The notes under the pieces are model-generated. The model had not been told where the DNA came from. It worked only from the letters and a program-made list of their open reading frames with translations, and searched no databases. A DNA stretch of 23,922 nt from F23-B02 sp045642545 (lineage in GTDB: Bacteria; Bacillota; Clostridia; Oscillospirales; Oscillospiraceae), in assembly GCA_045642545.1 (NCBI GenBank), contig JAZUJB010000013.1, forward strand, positions 1 to 23,922, read 5' to 3'. A program made the position numbers and the translations under genes. Below are positions 15,514 through 23,068 of this stretch, in pieces; the stretch's first letter is position 1; each line of letters opens with the position of its first letter.

Positions 15514-15549
15514 ATCAGGCCCTCCCTTCTCTTGTCTCACAAACTCGGT

Positions 15550-15577
15550 ATTATATCACCAATTCCCCATAATTCAA
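15550..15577 (-). promoter_or_regulatory. Promoter of anion permease gene
   Basis: Minus strand TTGAAT (15572-15577), 16 bases, consensus TATAAT (15550-15555), with an extended TGA before the -10. Confidence 0.75.
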
Positions 15578-15692
15578 GGAAAAAGCGCCAATCCCGTACG
15601 CATACCGCTAATCTGTCGCTTTATTGCAGCTTGCCGCCGCGTTTTCTGTGGATTTTGCTACAGTTTTGCTTTGACATCACGCTTTCGCTGTC

Positions 15693-15721
15693 TTGACTTT
15701 TTCCCGTTTAGTAGGTATTAT
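15693..15721 (+). promoter_or_regulatory. Sigma-A promoter of the unknown membrane protein gene
   Basis: TTGACT (15693-15698), exactly 17 bases, TATTAT (15716-15721), placing the start about 25 bases before the ATG. Confidence 0.75.
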
Positions 15722-15753
15722 TATGATACCAATGTTATCGGAAGATGAAGCGT

Positions 15754-16257
15754 ATGAAAGCAAAATCAATTATTAAAATACTCATACTTGTCGCAGTAAT
15801 AATCGCAGTCGGAGTGTATCTGTACATCAGGTCCGCAGGTACCGCAGAGATAACGCTGTACAACTCCCGTTCGATGATGGACTGGAAGCTCGGCGGCGAA
15901 ATTGCAGGCATTTTCCACGAGGACGATGCAATGACCTACGACCCTGAGCACTTTGAATTCTTCTGCGATGTAAACGGCAGCGGAATTAAGAGCATTGCCA
16001 CAGGCAGCCGCTACTATCTCGACTACTACAGAGGCAGCTACCGCGTTGTCGGCTTTTCAACAACTGCCGACTACTACTCCATTATGGGTATTCGCATCGG
16101 TGACAGCGAGCTTGACGCAAAGTCCCTGCTGCTCAACAGCGGCTACAGCATGAACGGCGGCGGTCTTGACTACTGCCGCGCAATTGACGGAAGAATTACC
16201 GTATACCTCGATTTCGAGCACGGTGTAGTAACCGGCATGGCAGCATTTATAAACTAA
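15754..16257 (+). CDS. Membrane-anchored protein of unknown function
   Basis: 167 residues. I do not recognise the family. Residues 5-25 (about SIIKILILVAVIIAVGVYLY) are a single membrane anchor or uncleaved signal, and the rest would lie outside the cytoplasm. The C-terminal part, GIRIGDSELDAKSLLLNSGYS followed by ITVYLDFEHGVVTGMAAFI, looks like a small alpha-beta repeat fold of the kind that recurs in BamE/SmpA-like and clostridial anchored proteins (inferred from the pattern only). The start at 15754 is preferred because GGAAG lies nine bases upstream; the in-frame ATG at 15745 directly abuts that site. It has its own promoter and terminator, so it is probably an independent unit, with possible read-through into psuG. 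Confidence 0.75.
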   Translation: MKAKSIIKILILVAVIIAVGVYLYIRSAGTAEITLYNSRSMMDWKLGGEIAGIFHEDDAMTYDPEHFEFFCDVNGSGIKSIATGSRYYLDYYRGSYRVVGFSTTADYYSIMGIRIGDSELDAKSLLLNSGYSMNGGGLDYCRAIDGRITVYLDFEHGVVTGMAAFIN

Positions 16258-16264
16258 TCAATCT

Positions 16265-16295
16265 ACACCGAGCGAAAAATCGCTCGGTGTTTTTT
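16265..16295 (+). terminator. Intrinsic terminator directly in front of psuG
   Basis: Perfect 11-bp stem (16265-16275 with 16280-16290), 4-base A loop, followed by a run of T to 16295. The AAGGAG ribosome site of psuG begins at 16296, so the U tract and the ribosome site adjoin. Confidence 0.9.
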
Positions 16296-16307
16296 AAGGA
16301 GAGCATT

Positions 16308-17219
16308 ATGAACAGATATCTTGATGTATCACCCGAGGTTCTCGAGGCGCTGAGCAGCGGCAAGCCCGTTGTTGCGCTTGAAAGCACAATCATCTCCCAC
16401 GGTATGCCCTATCCCCGCAATGTTGAAACCGCACTTTTAGTTGAAAAGACCGTTCGCGAGCACGGCGCAGTCCCTGCAACGATTGCAATAATCGGCGGCA
16501 GACTGAAGGCAGGTCTTTCCGCGGAGGAGATTGAATATCTCGGTAAATCCGGCAGAAATGTCGCAAAGGCAAGCCGCCGTGATTTATCCGCACTCGTAGC
16601 GCGCAAGGCAGACGGTGCAACCACTGTTACGACCACAATGATTATCGCTCACATGGCGGGCATAAAGGTCTTTGCAACGGGCGGTATCGGCGGCGTTCAC
16701 CGCGGTGCCGAGACCCCAATGGATATCTCCGCCGACCTTGAGGAGCTCGGCAGCACACCCGTTATGGTTGTCTGCGCAGGCGCAAAGAGCATTCTCGACC
16801 TCGGTCTTACGCTTGAGTATCTCGAAACCAAGGGCGTACCCGTAATCGGCTACGACACCGATGAGTTGCCTGCGTTCTACACCCGCCACAGCGGCTTCGG
16901 CGTTGACTACCGCGTTGACTCCCCTGCGGAGCTTGCCGCTATGTTTGACGCTCAGCTTAAGCTTGAGATGAAGGGCGGTATGCTTGTTACAAATCCCATT
17001 CCCGAGGAATACTCGATGGACAAAGCGGTAACCGATGCCGCAATCGAGCAGGCACTTAAGGAAGCCGAGGAAAACGGCATCAAGGGCAAGGAGACCACTC
17101 CTTTCCTGCTTGCAAAGGTTGTTGAGCTGACCGGCGGCGACAGTCTTGAAAGCAACATTAAGCTTGTTCTTAACAACGCAGCACTCGCTGCTGAAACCGC
17201 AGCCGAACTTTGCAAATAA
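16308..17219 (+). CDS. psuG: Pseudouridine-5'-phosphate glycosidase
   Basis: 303 residues, the usual size. The start is the ATG at 16308, six bases after AAGGAG. The N-terminus has the diagnostic VVALESTIISHGMPYPRNVE, including the active-site Glu25; Lys160 in CAGAKSILDL corresponds to the lysine that forms the covalent intermediate, and GGIGGVHRGAETPMDIS carries the metal/phosphate-binding residues. The enzyme splits pseudouridine 5'-phosphate into uracil and ribose 5-phosphate. In many bacteria it is paired with the kinase psuK and a transporter; neither is adjacent here, so the phosphorylated substrate must come from elsewhere. No promoter of its own is evident, and the only space upstream is occupied by a terminator. 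It ends at a strong bidirectional terminator. Confidence 0.95.
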   Translation: MNRYLDVSPEVLEALSSGKPVVALESTIISHGMPYPRNVETALLVEKTVREHGAVPATIAIIGGRLKAGLSAEEIEYLGKSGRNVAKASRRDLSALVARKADGATTVTTTMIIAHMAGIKVFATGGIGGVHRGAETPMDISADLEELGSTPVMVVCAGAKSILDLGLTLEYLETKGVPVIGYDTDELPAFYTRHSGFGVDYRVDSPAELAAMFDAQLKLEMKGGMLVTNPIPEEYSMDKAVTDAAIEQALKEAEENGIKGKETTPFLLAKVVELTGGDSLESNIKLVLNNAALAAETAAELCK

Positions 17220-17225
17220 GCAAAC

Positions 17226-17257
17226 AAAAAAGAGCACCACTCGTGGTGCTCTTTTTT
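17226..17257. terminator. Bidirectional terminator
   Basis: AAAAAAGAGCACCAC (17226-17240) and its complement (17243-17257), tight loop, A run on one side and T run on the other. Shared by converging psuG and typA. Confidence 0.92.
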
Positions 17258-17260
17258 TAT

Positions 17261-19081
17261 TTATCTGTTTCTCATAACGGTCTTCATACGCAGGCCGTGG
17301 TCGAGGATGCTCTTGCGCAGACGCAGATTCTGAGGAGTAACCTCAAGCAGCTCGTCATCGGCGAGGAACTCAAGGCACTGCTCAAGGCTGAGCTGTCTGG
17401 GCGGAATGAGGCGCAGAGCCTCATCGGAGCCTGATGCACGGGTGTTGGTCAGGTGCTTTGTGCGGCAGACATTGACTGCAACATCGTCGCTCTTGGGGCA
17501 AACGCCGACTATCATACCGGCATAGACCTTGGTGCCGGGGGTGATAAACATTGCGCCGCGCTCCTGCGCATTCCAGATGCCGTAGGCAACTGCTTCGCCG
17601 GTCTCGAATGCGATGAGTGAGCCGGTGTTGCGGCGTGCGATATCGCCCTTGAAGGCTTCGTATTTTTCAAAGACGGAGGCCATAATGCCCTCGCCCTTTG
17701 TATCGGTGAGGAACTCGTTGCGGTAACCGAAAAGTCCGCGTGAGGGTACAAGATAGGTGAGCTTTACGCGGTTGCCGACGGGCAGCATCTCGACGAATTC
17801 GCCCTTGCGTGCGCCGAGCTTTTCCATAACGGAGCCCATTGCATCGGAGGGAACATCGATGACTACGCGCTCAACGGGCTCGGACAGAACGCCGTCGATT
17901 TCCTGATACAGAACGCGCGGAGGAGATACCTGGAATTCGTAGCCCTCGCGGCGCATGGTTTCAATGAGAATGGAAAGGCTCATTTCGCCGCGGCCTGCTA
18001 CATTGAAGCTGTCGGTAGCGCCCTCCATATCGGTAACGCGCAGAGATACATCCTTGAGCGTTTCGCGCATAAGGCGGTCACGAATCTGGCGTGAGGTGAC
18101 GAACTTACCCTCGGGGCCTGCGAAGGGGCTGTCGTTAACGGAGAAGGTCATCTCCAGAGTAGGTGCGGAAATCTTGACGAAGGGCAGTGCCTCGGGTGCG
18201 CCCTTTGCGCAGATGGTATCGCCGATTGTAACATCGCCGATGCCGCTCATTGCGATAATGTTGCCCGCAGTGGACTCGGTTACGGGGACCTTGTTCAGTC
18301 CGTCAAACTCGTAGAGGGAAACTGCCTTTGCCTTCATTGAGGGCTCGTCGGGTCTGTGATAGTTGCAGACCTCGATTTCCTGGTTCTGACGAATTGTGCC
18401 GCGCTCAATGCGGCCTACTGCGATGCGGCCTACATACTCGTTGTAGTCAATGCTGGAAACGAGCATCTGGAAGGGGCTGTCCGCATCCTGCTCGGGCTCG
18501 GGAATGTACTCGAGAATGGTCTCAAACAGAGGCTTGAGGTCGGTGCCCGCAACATCGGGTGAGTAGCTTGCGGTGCCCTGACGGCCGGAGCAGAAGAGCA
18601 TCGGAGAATCGAGCTGCTCGTCAGTTGCATCGAGGTCAATGAGAAGCTCGAGAACCTCGTCAATAACCTCGTGGATGCGCTGGTCGGGACGGTCAATCTT
18701 GTTGACGACAACAATGACTCTGTGGCCGAGCTCAAGTGCGCGTGAAAGCACGAAGCGAGTCTGGGGCATGGGGCCCTCGGCTGCGTCAACGAGCAGGATA
18801 ACGCCGTTGACCATCTTGAGGATACGCTCAACCTCGCCGCCGAAGTCGGCATGTCCCGGGGTATCGACAATGTTTATCTTGGTATCGCCGTACTGAACAG
18901 CGGTATTCTTTGCCATAATGGTGATGCCGCGCTCGCGCTCGAGGTCATTGGAGTCCATAACGCGCTCAACGACTTCCTGGTTTTCACGGTACACACCGCT
19001 CTGCTTGAGCATCTCGTCAACGAGGGTGGTCTTGCCGTGGTCAACATGGGCGATAATTGCTACATTTCTGAGTTTATTCAT
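17261..19081 (-). CDS. typA: Ribosome-associated translational GTPase TypA/BipA
   Basis: 606 residues, full length for TypA/BipA. The GTPase motifs are G1 AHVDHGKTTL (11-20), G2 RERGIT, G3 DTPGHADF and G4 NKID, followed by elongation-factor-like domains and the BipA-specific C-terminal part (for example RNTGSLIAFETGEAVAYGIW and KHLTNTRASGSDEALRL). The protein binds the 70S ribosome and supports ribosome assembly and growth under stress or cold. AGGAG lies ten bases before the ATG. Promoter at 19121-19149 with an extended -10; the gene is monocistronic and ends at the terminator shared with psuG. All visible functional motifs are intact. Confidence 0.96.
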   Translation of the reverse strand: MNKLRNVAIIAHVDHGKTTLVDEMLKQSGVYRENQEVVERVMDSNDLERERGITIMAKNTAVQYGDTKINIVDTPGHADFGGEVERILKMVNGVILLVDAAEGPMPQTRFVLSRALELGHRVIVVVNKIDRPDQRIHEVIDEVLELLIDLDATDEQLDSPMLFCSGRQGTASYSPDVAGTDLKPLFETILEYIPEPEQDADSPFQMLVSSIDYNEYVGRIAVGRIERGTIRQNQEIEVCNYHRPDEPSMKAKAVSLYEFDGLNKVPVTESTAGNIIAMSGIGDVTIGDTICAKGAPEALPFVKISAPTLEMTFSVNDSPFAGPEGKFVTSRQIRDRLMRETLKDVSLRVTDMEGATDSFNVAGRGEMSLSILIETMRREGYEFQVSPPRVLYQEIDGVLSEPVERVVIDVPSDAMGSVMEKLGARKGEFVEMLPVGNRVKLTYLVPSRGLFGYRNEFLTDTKGEGIMASVFEKYEAFKGDIARRNTGSLIAFETGEAVAYGIWNAQERGAMFITPGTKVYAGMIVGVCPKSDDVAVNVCRTKHLTNTRASGSDEALRLIPPRQLSLEQCLEFLADDELLEVTPQNLRLRKSILDHGLRMKTVMRNR

Positions 19082-19120
19082 AAAAACCCAACTCCTAAAT
19101 AAAATTCAACACAAAAATGT

Positions 19121-19149
19121 ATTTTAGCACTGAAACCCTTGAATTACAA
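19121..19149 (-). promoter_or_regulatory. typA promoter
   Basis: Minus strand TTGTAA (19144-19149), 17 bases, TAAAAT (19121-19126), with TGC directly before the -10 (extended -10). Confidence 0.75.
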
Positions 19150-19200
19150 TACTTTTTTGCAAATATTCAGGCGTTGGGTAAAATTTGCATTTTCTCGAAC

Positions 19201-19236
19201 AAAAAAACAGACCGCTTCCCGATGGGAAGCGGTCTG
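19201..19236 (-). terminator. Terminator of the murI-DUF1934-argS operon
   Basis: Perfect 13-bp stem (19208-19220 with 19224-19236), 3-base loop; on the minus strand it is followed by seven T (19207-19201). Strong and one-directional. Confidence 0.95.
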
Positions 19237-19246
19237 AACGGTATTT

Positions 19247-20992
19247 TTACATTTTTTCGGGTGCGGAAACACCGATGATTGCGAGTGATACCGCGATTAC
19301 CTTGCGGACGGTATCTGCAAGGCAGAGTCTTGCCTCGAGCACGCCCTCGTCTGCGCCCTTGATGCGGCAGGCGGTGTAGAAGCGGTGGAAGCGAGCGGCA
19401 AGCTCAGTTACATACTTGTTGATGCGGCTCGGGTCATAATCACGGGCTGCAAGGCGTATCTCCTCGGGCAGAGCGGCAAGCTGCTTGATAAGCTCGCGCT
19501 CGGCATCGGTTGAAAGCAGAGTGAAGTCAACCTCTTCTGCAGCGGGCACTGCGTGACCCTCAGCTGCAAGAGCAGCAATCATTGTGCAGATGCGTGCGTG
19601 TGCGTACTGGACATAGTAAACGGGGTTTTCGCTGTCCTGACGGACTGCAAGCTCGAGGTCGAACTCAACGGGAGATTCGGGACGGGAGTTGAAGAAGTAG
19701 CGCGCTGCATCGACGGGAATTTCGTCAAGCAGGTCAGAAAGGGATATTGCCTTGCCGGTGCGCTTTGACATACGCACGACTTCGCCGCCGCGGGTGAGCT
19801 TTACCAGCTGCATAAGTACTATATCGAGGCGGTTTTCGCCGTCAAGGCCGAGTGCGTCCATTGCGCCCTTGAGTCGTGCGACATGACCGTGGTGGTCTGC
19901 GCCCCAGACATTGATGACCTTTTCAAAGCCGCGCTGCTCGAATTTGTTGCGGTGATATGCGATGTCGGCTGCAAAGTAGGTGTAGAAGCCGTTTGCGCGG
20001 CGCAGTACATCGTCCTTGAGCTCGAGCTTCTCGATATCCTCGGGCTTCTTGCCTGCCTTGAGCAGCTTCTCGCCGAGAATCTCGGAGGTCTTGAGCCAAA
20101 GTGCGCCGTCCTTTTCGTAGGTGTAGCCGCGCTCGGTGAGCTTTGCAACGCTGTCGGCAACATAGCCGGAGCTGTGCAGGCTGGATTCATAGAACCACTC
20201 GTCATAGTTGATGCCGTAGCGCTCGAGGTCGGACTTCATCTTGGGCAGGTTGTGCTCAAGGCCGAAGGCAGCCATCATCTCGTGGCGCTGTGCGGTATCC
20301 AGCTCAAGCCAGCTCTCGCCGTACTTCTCGCAGAAGCCGCGTGCAAGCTCTTTTATATCGTCGCCGTGATAGCCGTCCTCGGGGAACTCGATTGCGTCCT
20401 CGCCCTTGACGAGCTGAATGCAGCGTGCCTCGATGGAGTTTGCGAACTTTTCAATTTGATTGCCTGCGTCGTTGACATAGAACTCGCGGTAGACATCGTA
20501 GCCTGCTCTCTCGAGCACGGATGCCAGCGCATCACCGAGAACACCGCCGCGGGCATTACCCATATGCATGGGGCCGGTGGGGTTTGCGGATACGAACTCG
20601 ACCATCAGCTTTTTGCCGCCGCCGATATCGCTGTTGCCGTAGCTTTCGCCCTCGGCATTGACTGTCTTGACAACATCGCCGTACCACTTGTCGCCCATGC
20701 GGAAGTTCATAAAGCCGGGGCCTGCGACATCAACGGTCTCAAACCAGCTGCCCTCAAGCTGCATATTTGCAATGAGGGTCTCCGCAACCTTGCGGGGAGG
20801 CATACGCATAAGCTTTGCACTTGCCATTGCGAAGTTTGCGGCGTAGTCACCGTTTGCGGTATCCTTGGGGATTTCAACACTGCCGTTGAGTGTAAGACCT
20901 GCGGGCAGCTCGCCCTTTTCGGCTGCAGCAAGATATGCTGCATTTACAAGCTCGGTAATCTGCTCCTTGGCCATCTGTATCATATTTGCCAT
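19247..20992 (-). CDS. argS: Arginyl-tRNA synthetase
   Basis: 581 residues, a normal class Ia ArgRS. An N-terminal Add1-type domain (NGDYAANFAMASAKLMRMPP) is followed by the signature FVSANPTGPMHMGNARGG, where HMGN is the HIGH motif, then KMSKS-like VVRMSKRTGKAISLSDLL, and the C-terminal anticodon-binding DALR domain (YVQYAHARICTM). It charges tRNA-Arg with arginine. AAAGGAAC precedes the ATG by about nine bases. It is the last gene of an operon with murI and the DUF1934 gene; the DUF1934-argS neighbourhood is the same as ywiB-argS in Bacillus. The operon ends at the strong terminator 19201-19236. No unusual features. Confidence 0.97.
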   Translation of the reverse strand: MANMIQMAKEQITELVNAAYLAAAEKGELPAGLTLNGSVEIPKDTANGDYAANFAMASAKLMRMPPRKVAETLIANMQLEGSWFETVDVAGPGFMNFRMGDKWYGDVVKTVNAEGESYGNSDIGGGKKLMVEFVSANPTGPMHMGNARGGVLGDALASVLERAGYDVYREFYVNDAGNQIEKFANSIEARCIQLVKGEDAIEFPEDGYHGDDIKELARGFCEKYGESWLELDTAQRHEMMAAFGLEHNLPKMKSDLERYGINYDEWFYESSLHSSGYVADSVAKLTERGYTYEKDGALWLKTSEILGEKLLKAGKKPEDIEKLELKDDVLRRANGFYTYFAADIAYHRNKFEQRGFEKVINVWGADHHGHVARLKGAMDALGLDGENRLDIVLMQLVKLTRGGEVVRMSKRTGKAISLSDLLDEIPVDAARYFFNSRPESPVEFDLELAVRQDSENPVYYVQYAHARICTMIAALAAEGHAVPAAEEVDFTLLSTDAERELIKQLAALPEEIRLAARDYDPSRINKYVTELAARFHRFYTACRIKGADEGVLEARLCLADTVRKVIAVSLAIIGVSAPEKM

Positions 20993-21015
20993 TTTATCTC
21001 AGTTCCTTTCAGAAA

Positions 21016-21435
21016 TCAGCTTCTTGTTCTGACGCTCATTCTGAGCACATTTTTGCTCACAACCGCGTGCTCCATATTTACTACATAGTCGATGCTCAGC
21101 TCGCCGCCGAGGTCATCAAGCCTTGCATTAATCTTCCTTGTGTCAACTCCGAGTGTTGCCGCGCCGTATGGGGTATCATAGAGAAAGCTGCTCTTTTCAC
21201 CCTGACGGAAGACCATTTTTGAATTCAGCATACCCTTTCGAGCGACAACCACACCGTCTGGATTAATCTCAACCGTGGTTTCGGTGCCCTTAAGGCCCGT
21301 TATCTCGCTTTCCTGATATCTGATTTCAAAGCCGTCCTCTGTGCGGCAGTAAATGCCCTCGGTTACAAGCTCGATTGTGTCGGGCTCACCGCCCGCCATG
21401 CCCTGTATGCCGGAAATGGTTATCACTGCGTTCAT
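21016..21435 (-). CDS. DUF1934 (YwiB-like) beta-barrel protein
   Basis: 139 residues from the ATG at 21435, seven bases after GGAG; the longer reading frame to 21519 overlaps murI and has no ribosome site. The sequence (MNAVITISGIQGM, then GTETTVEINPDGVVVARKG and FLYDTPYGAATLGVDTRKI) fits the DUF1934/YwiB family, small lipocalin-like barrels of unknown role. In Bacillus the family member ywiB lies next to argS, as here. It starts one base after the murI stop and ends 23 bases before argS, so it is the middle gene of a three-gene operon. The operon position suggests a link to translation or cell-wall supply, but no function is known. Confidence 0.85.
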   Translation of the reverse strand: MNAVITISGIQGMAGGEPDTIELVTEGIYCRTEDGFEIRYQESEITGLKGTETTVEINPDGVVVARKGMLNSKMVFRQGEKSSFLYDTPYGAATLGVDTRKINARLDDLGGELSIDYVVNMEHAVVSKNVLRMSVRTRS

Positions 21436-21436
21436 A

Positions 21437-22243
21437 TTAATTCTCCAAAGGTGCGGGCTCGACATACTGCACCGCGCTTTTAAGCTCATAGCCGAGCATA
21501 ACGGGTGCAAGTCGGACAAAGTCCTCGGTGTCGCCGCTTGTGAAATACTGCTCTGAGGGATTACCGTCTGACTGTGCGCCTACCCCGTCAAGATATGCCT
21601 TCAGCGCTCTTGCCGAGGCATCGGCAGCGCCGACAAGCTTTGCTTCGGGCAGATAGTCGTTTATCGCATCGGCGATTATGCCGTAGTGGGTGCAGCCTAA
21701 AAGCAGCGCCTGAACACCTGCTTCCTTAATGGGCTTGAGTGTTCTTGCAACAACATCCTGCACGACCTCGTCTGTGCGGTCAATGTGTCCGCTCTCAATC
21801 ATCGGCACAAACTCGGGGCATGCAACCGCGGTAATCTCCGCATCGGGCGCAAGCTTCAGAATTTCGCTCTGGAATGCTCCGCTTGCGATGCTCGTTGCCG
21901 TTGCGATTACGCCGAGCTTCTTAAAGCCCGTGCCGACAAGCTCTGAAGCACCGGGCGTGAGCACGCCGATGACCTTGGTTTCATTCTCCTCGATGATGTC
22001 CTGCGCGTTGCTTGATATCGTGCCGCAGGCGGCGAGGATTGCCTTAACGCCGAAGCTTTCGGCAAAGGCTATGTTCTGACGCGCAATCTCGCGAATCTGC
22101 GCTCTCGGTCTGCCGCCGTAGGGCATACGGCCGGTATCGCCGAAGTATATTATGTTTTCGTTCGGCATAAGTCGGCGCAGAACACGCACGGCAGTTAGAC
22201 CGCCGAGTCCCGAGTCGAACACGCCTATGGGTTTATTATTCAT
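21437..22243 (-). CDS. murI: Glutamate racemase
   Basis: 268 residues from the ATG at 22243; an in-frame ATG six codons earlier has no ribosome site and the GGAG between them serves 22243. It opens with PIGVFDSGLGGLTAV (Asp10), has the first catalytic cysteine at 73 (AACGTISS) and the second at 184 (LLGCTHYG). The enzyme makes D-glutamate for peptidoglycan. In most family members the first cysteine is followed by asparagine and threonine (CNT); here it is Cys-Gly-Thr, removing a side chain that normally contacts the substrate. First gene of the murI-DUF1934-argS operon, preceded by a leader of about 300 bases made almost entirely of the inverted-repeat element at 22265-22546. Confidence 0.92.
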   Translation of the reverse strand: MNNKPIGVFDSGLGGLTAVRVLRRLMPNENIIYFGDTGRMPYGGRPRAQIREIARQNIAFAESFGVKAILAACGTISSNAQDIIEENETKVIGVLTPGASELVGTGFKKLGVIATATSIASGAFQSEILKLAPDAEITAVACPEFVPMIESGHIDRTDEVVQDVVARTLKPIKEAGVQALLLGCTHYGIIADAINDYLPEAKLVGAADASARALKAYLDGVGAQSDGNPSEQYFTSGDTEDFVRLAPVMLGYELKSAVQYVEPAPLEN

Positions 22244-22264
22244 AGCGATAATTCTCCACATTAC

Positions 22265-22546
22265 TTAGGGCAAAGAGAGTCGAACACAAACCGCCTCAGA
22301 GACGCCCCTTTCGGTGCTTTTTGCCCCTTGCTCATTGCTTTACACCCGTAAAGCTGCTTCACTTGTGTCAAAAATCCCTCAAAAATCATCGTCTTTGAGG
22401 TGCTTACAGTCTGCACGCTGCAGATTTTTCCGAGACAAGAAAAAGGCCGCAGAAAATAATGGATATATATTTTCAAGGTCTTTGACGCGGTATCGGGGAA
22501 ATCTGCCGTGCGCAGACCGGTTTGGGATCAACTCTCTTTGCCCTAA
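22265..22546. repeat. 282-bp element with perfect 16-bp terminal inverted repeats (MITE-like or structured leader)
   Basis: TTAGGGCAAAGAGAGT (22265-22280) is repeated exactly inverted at 22531-22546, and the match continues inward for another 13 bases with three mismatches (to ACAAACCG). Inside lie a 7-bp hairpin (22337-22343 with 22348-22354), another (22377-22383 with 22394-22400), and a long imperfect one (about 22408-22433 with 22492-22517). Flanking TACTT (22262-22266) and AACTT (22545-22549) could be a worn target duplication. It fills the murI/22661 gap, which otherwise contains only promoters. A 71-codon minus-strand frame (22261-22476) runs through it, without a ribosome site. Either a miniature transposable element or a multi-branched RNA leader of murI. 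Confidence 0.75.
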
Positions 22547-22553
22547 CTTTAAT

Positions 22554-22582
22554 ATAATATGCCAAAACGCAAATAATTACAA
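22554..22582 (-). promoter_or_regulatory. Promoter of the murI operon at the edge of the inverted-repeat element
   Basis: Minus strand TTGTAA (22577-22582), exactly 17 bases, TATTAT (22554-22559). The predicted start is about 22547, one base outside the terminal repeat, so the whole element would be transcribed as the murI leader. Confidence 0.6.
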
Positions 22583-22615
22583 GGTATTTTTTGTGTGGAA
22601 TGGGGACAGACAATT

Positions 22616-22624
22616 TGATATAAT
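22616..22624 (+). promoter_or_regulatory. Extended -10 promoter for the unknown gene-ogt operon
   Basis: TGATATAAT: a consensus -10 (22619-22624) preceded by TG at 22616-22617. No good -35 is seen. Start expected near 22631, 30 bases before the TTG start codon. Confidence 0.55.
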
Positions 22625-22660
22625 GAACAGAAGAGATTATGAGCGATTGGAGGCACGGCT

Positions 22661-23068
22661 TTGAATATAGATTTAACCGACAAGGAATTCCGCAGACTGC
22701 TGGATATGGTGTACATCGGAAACTGGATACTCAACTCCACGCGCGCAAGCGACCGCTTCGAGGATTATGACCTCGTGCAGGAAAAGCTGTTCGGACTTTG
22801 CGCCAAAAACGGTATGCGCTCGCTTATTCAGTCCTGGCACGGCCACATTTTCCCCTCCAAGGCCTACGAGGACGGCGGAATACACGAGGCCATTGCCGAT
22901 TACGAGGACGCGGTTTTCTTCGACATTCTCGCCGAGGAGCTTGCGCGGCGTGATATGAACGACGACGGCGAGAGCGAGGATGATATTGCGGCGCTTGCCC
23001 TGCGAATGGACGAATATTTGAACGAGTTTGAGAAAAACGGAGTTAATAACATAAGGGTAGATATATGA
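22661..23068 (+). CDS. Small acidic protein of unknown function, coupled to ogt
   Basis: 135 residues; I do not recognise the family. The start is TTG at 22661, seven bases after TTGGAGG. The protein is acidic and mostly helical, with a hydrophobic core segment (LLDMVYIGNWILNS, residues 13-26), a HGHIFPSKAYEDGG turn around residue 60, and an acidic C-terminal half (ADYEDAVFFDILAEELARRD, then NDDGESEDD). There is no signal or membrane segment, so it should be cytoplasmic. Its stop overlaps the ogt start as ATGA (23065-23068), so the two proteins are made together, which suggests a possible link to DNA alkylation repair or simply shared expression. An upstream 13-codon frame starting at 22623 probably begins before the transcript does. 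Confidence 0.8.
   Translation: MNIDLTDKEFRRLLDMVYIGNWILNSTRASDRFEDYDLVQEKLFGLCAKNGMRSLIQSWHGHIFPSKAYEDGGIHEAIADYEDAVFFDILAEELARRDMNDDGESEDDIAALALRMDEYLNEFEKNGVNNIRVDI

Noticed and set aside
19883..21088. 401-codon open frame on the plus strand opposite argS
   Set aside because: Shadow of a conserved, fully recognisable argS; composition (Ala/Val/Leu/Cys/Glu rich) is that of a reverse-complemented gene, and there is no ribosome site.
22261..22476. 71-codon minus-strand frame within the inverted-repeat element
   Set aside because: No ribosome site, it crosses the terminal repeat and ends in the murI leader; more likely a chance frame in the element, though repeated copies could carry it.
22623..22664. 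13-codon leader peptide (MNRRDYERLEARL) ending over the TTG start of the unknown gene
   Set aside because: Its ATG overlaps the predicted -10 box, so it would not be in the transcript, and it lacks a ribosome site.
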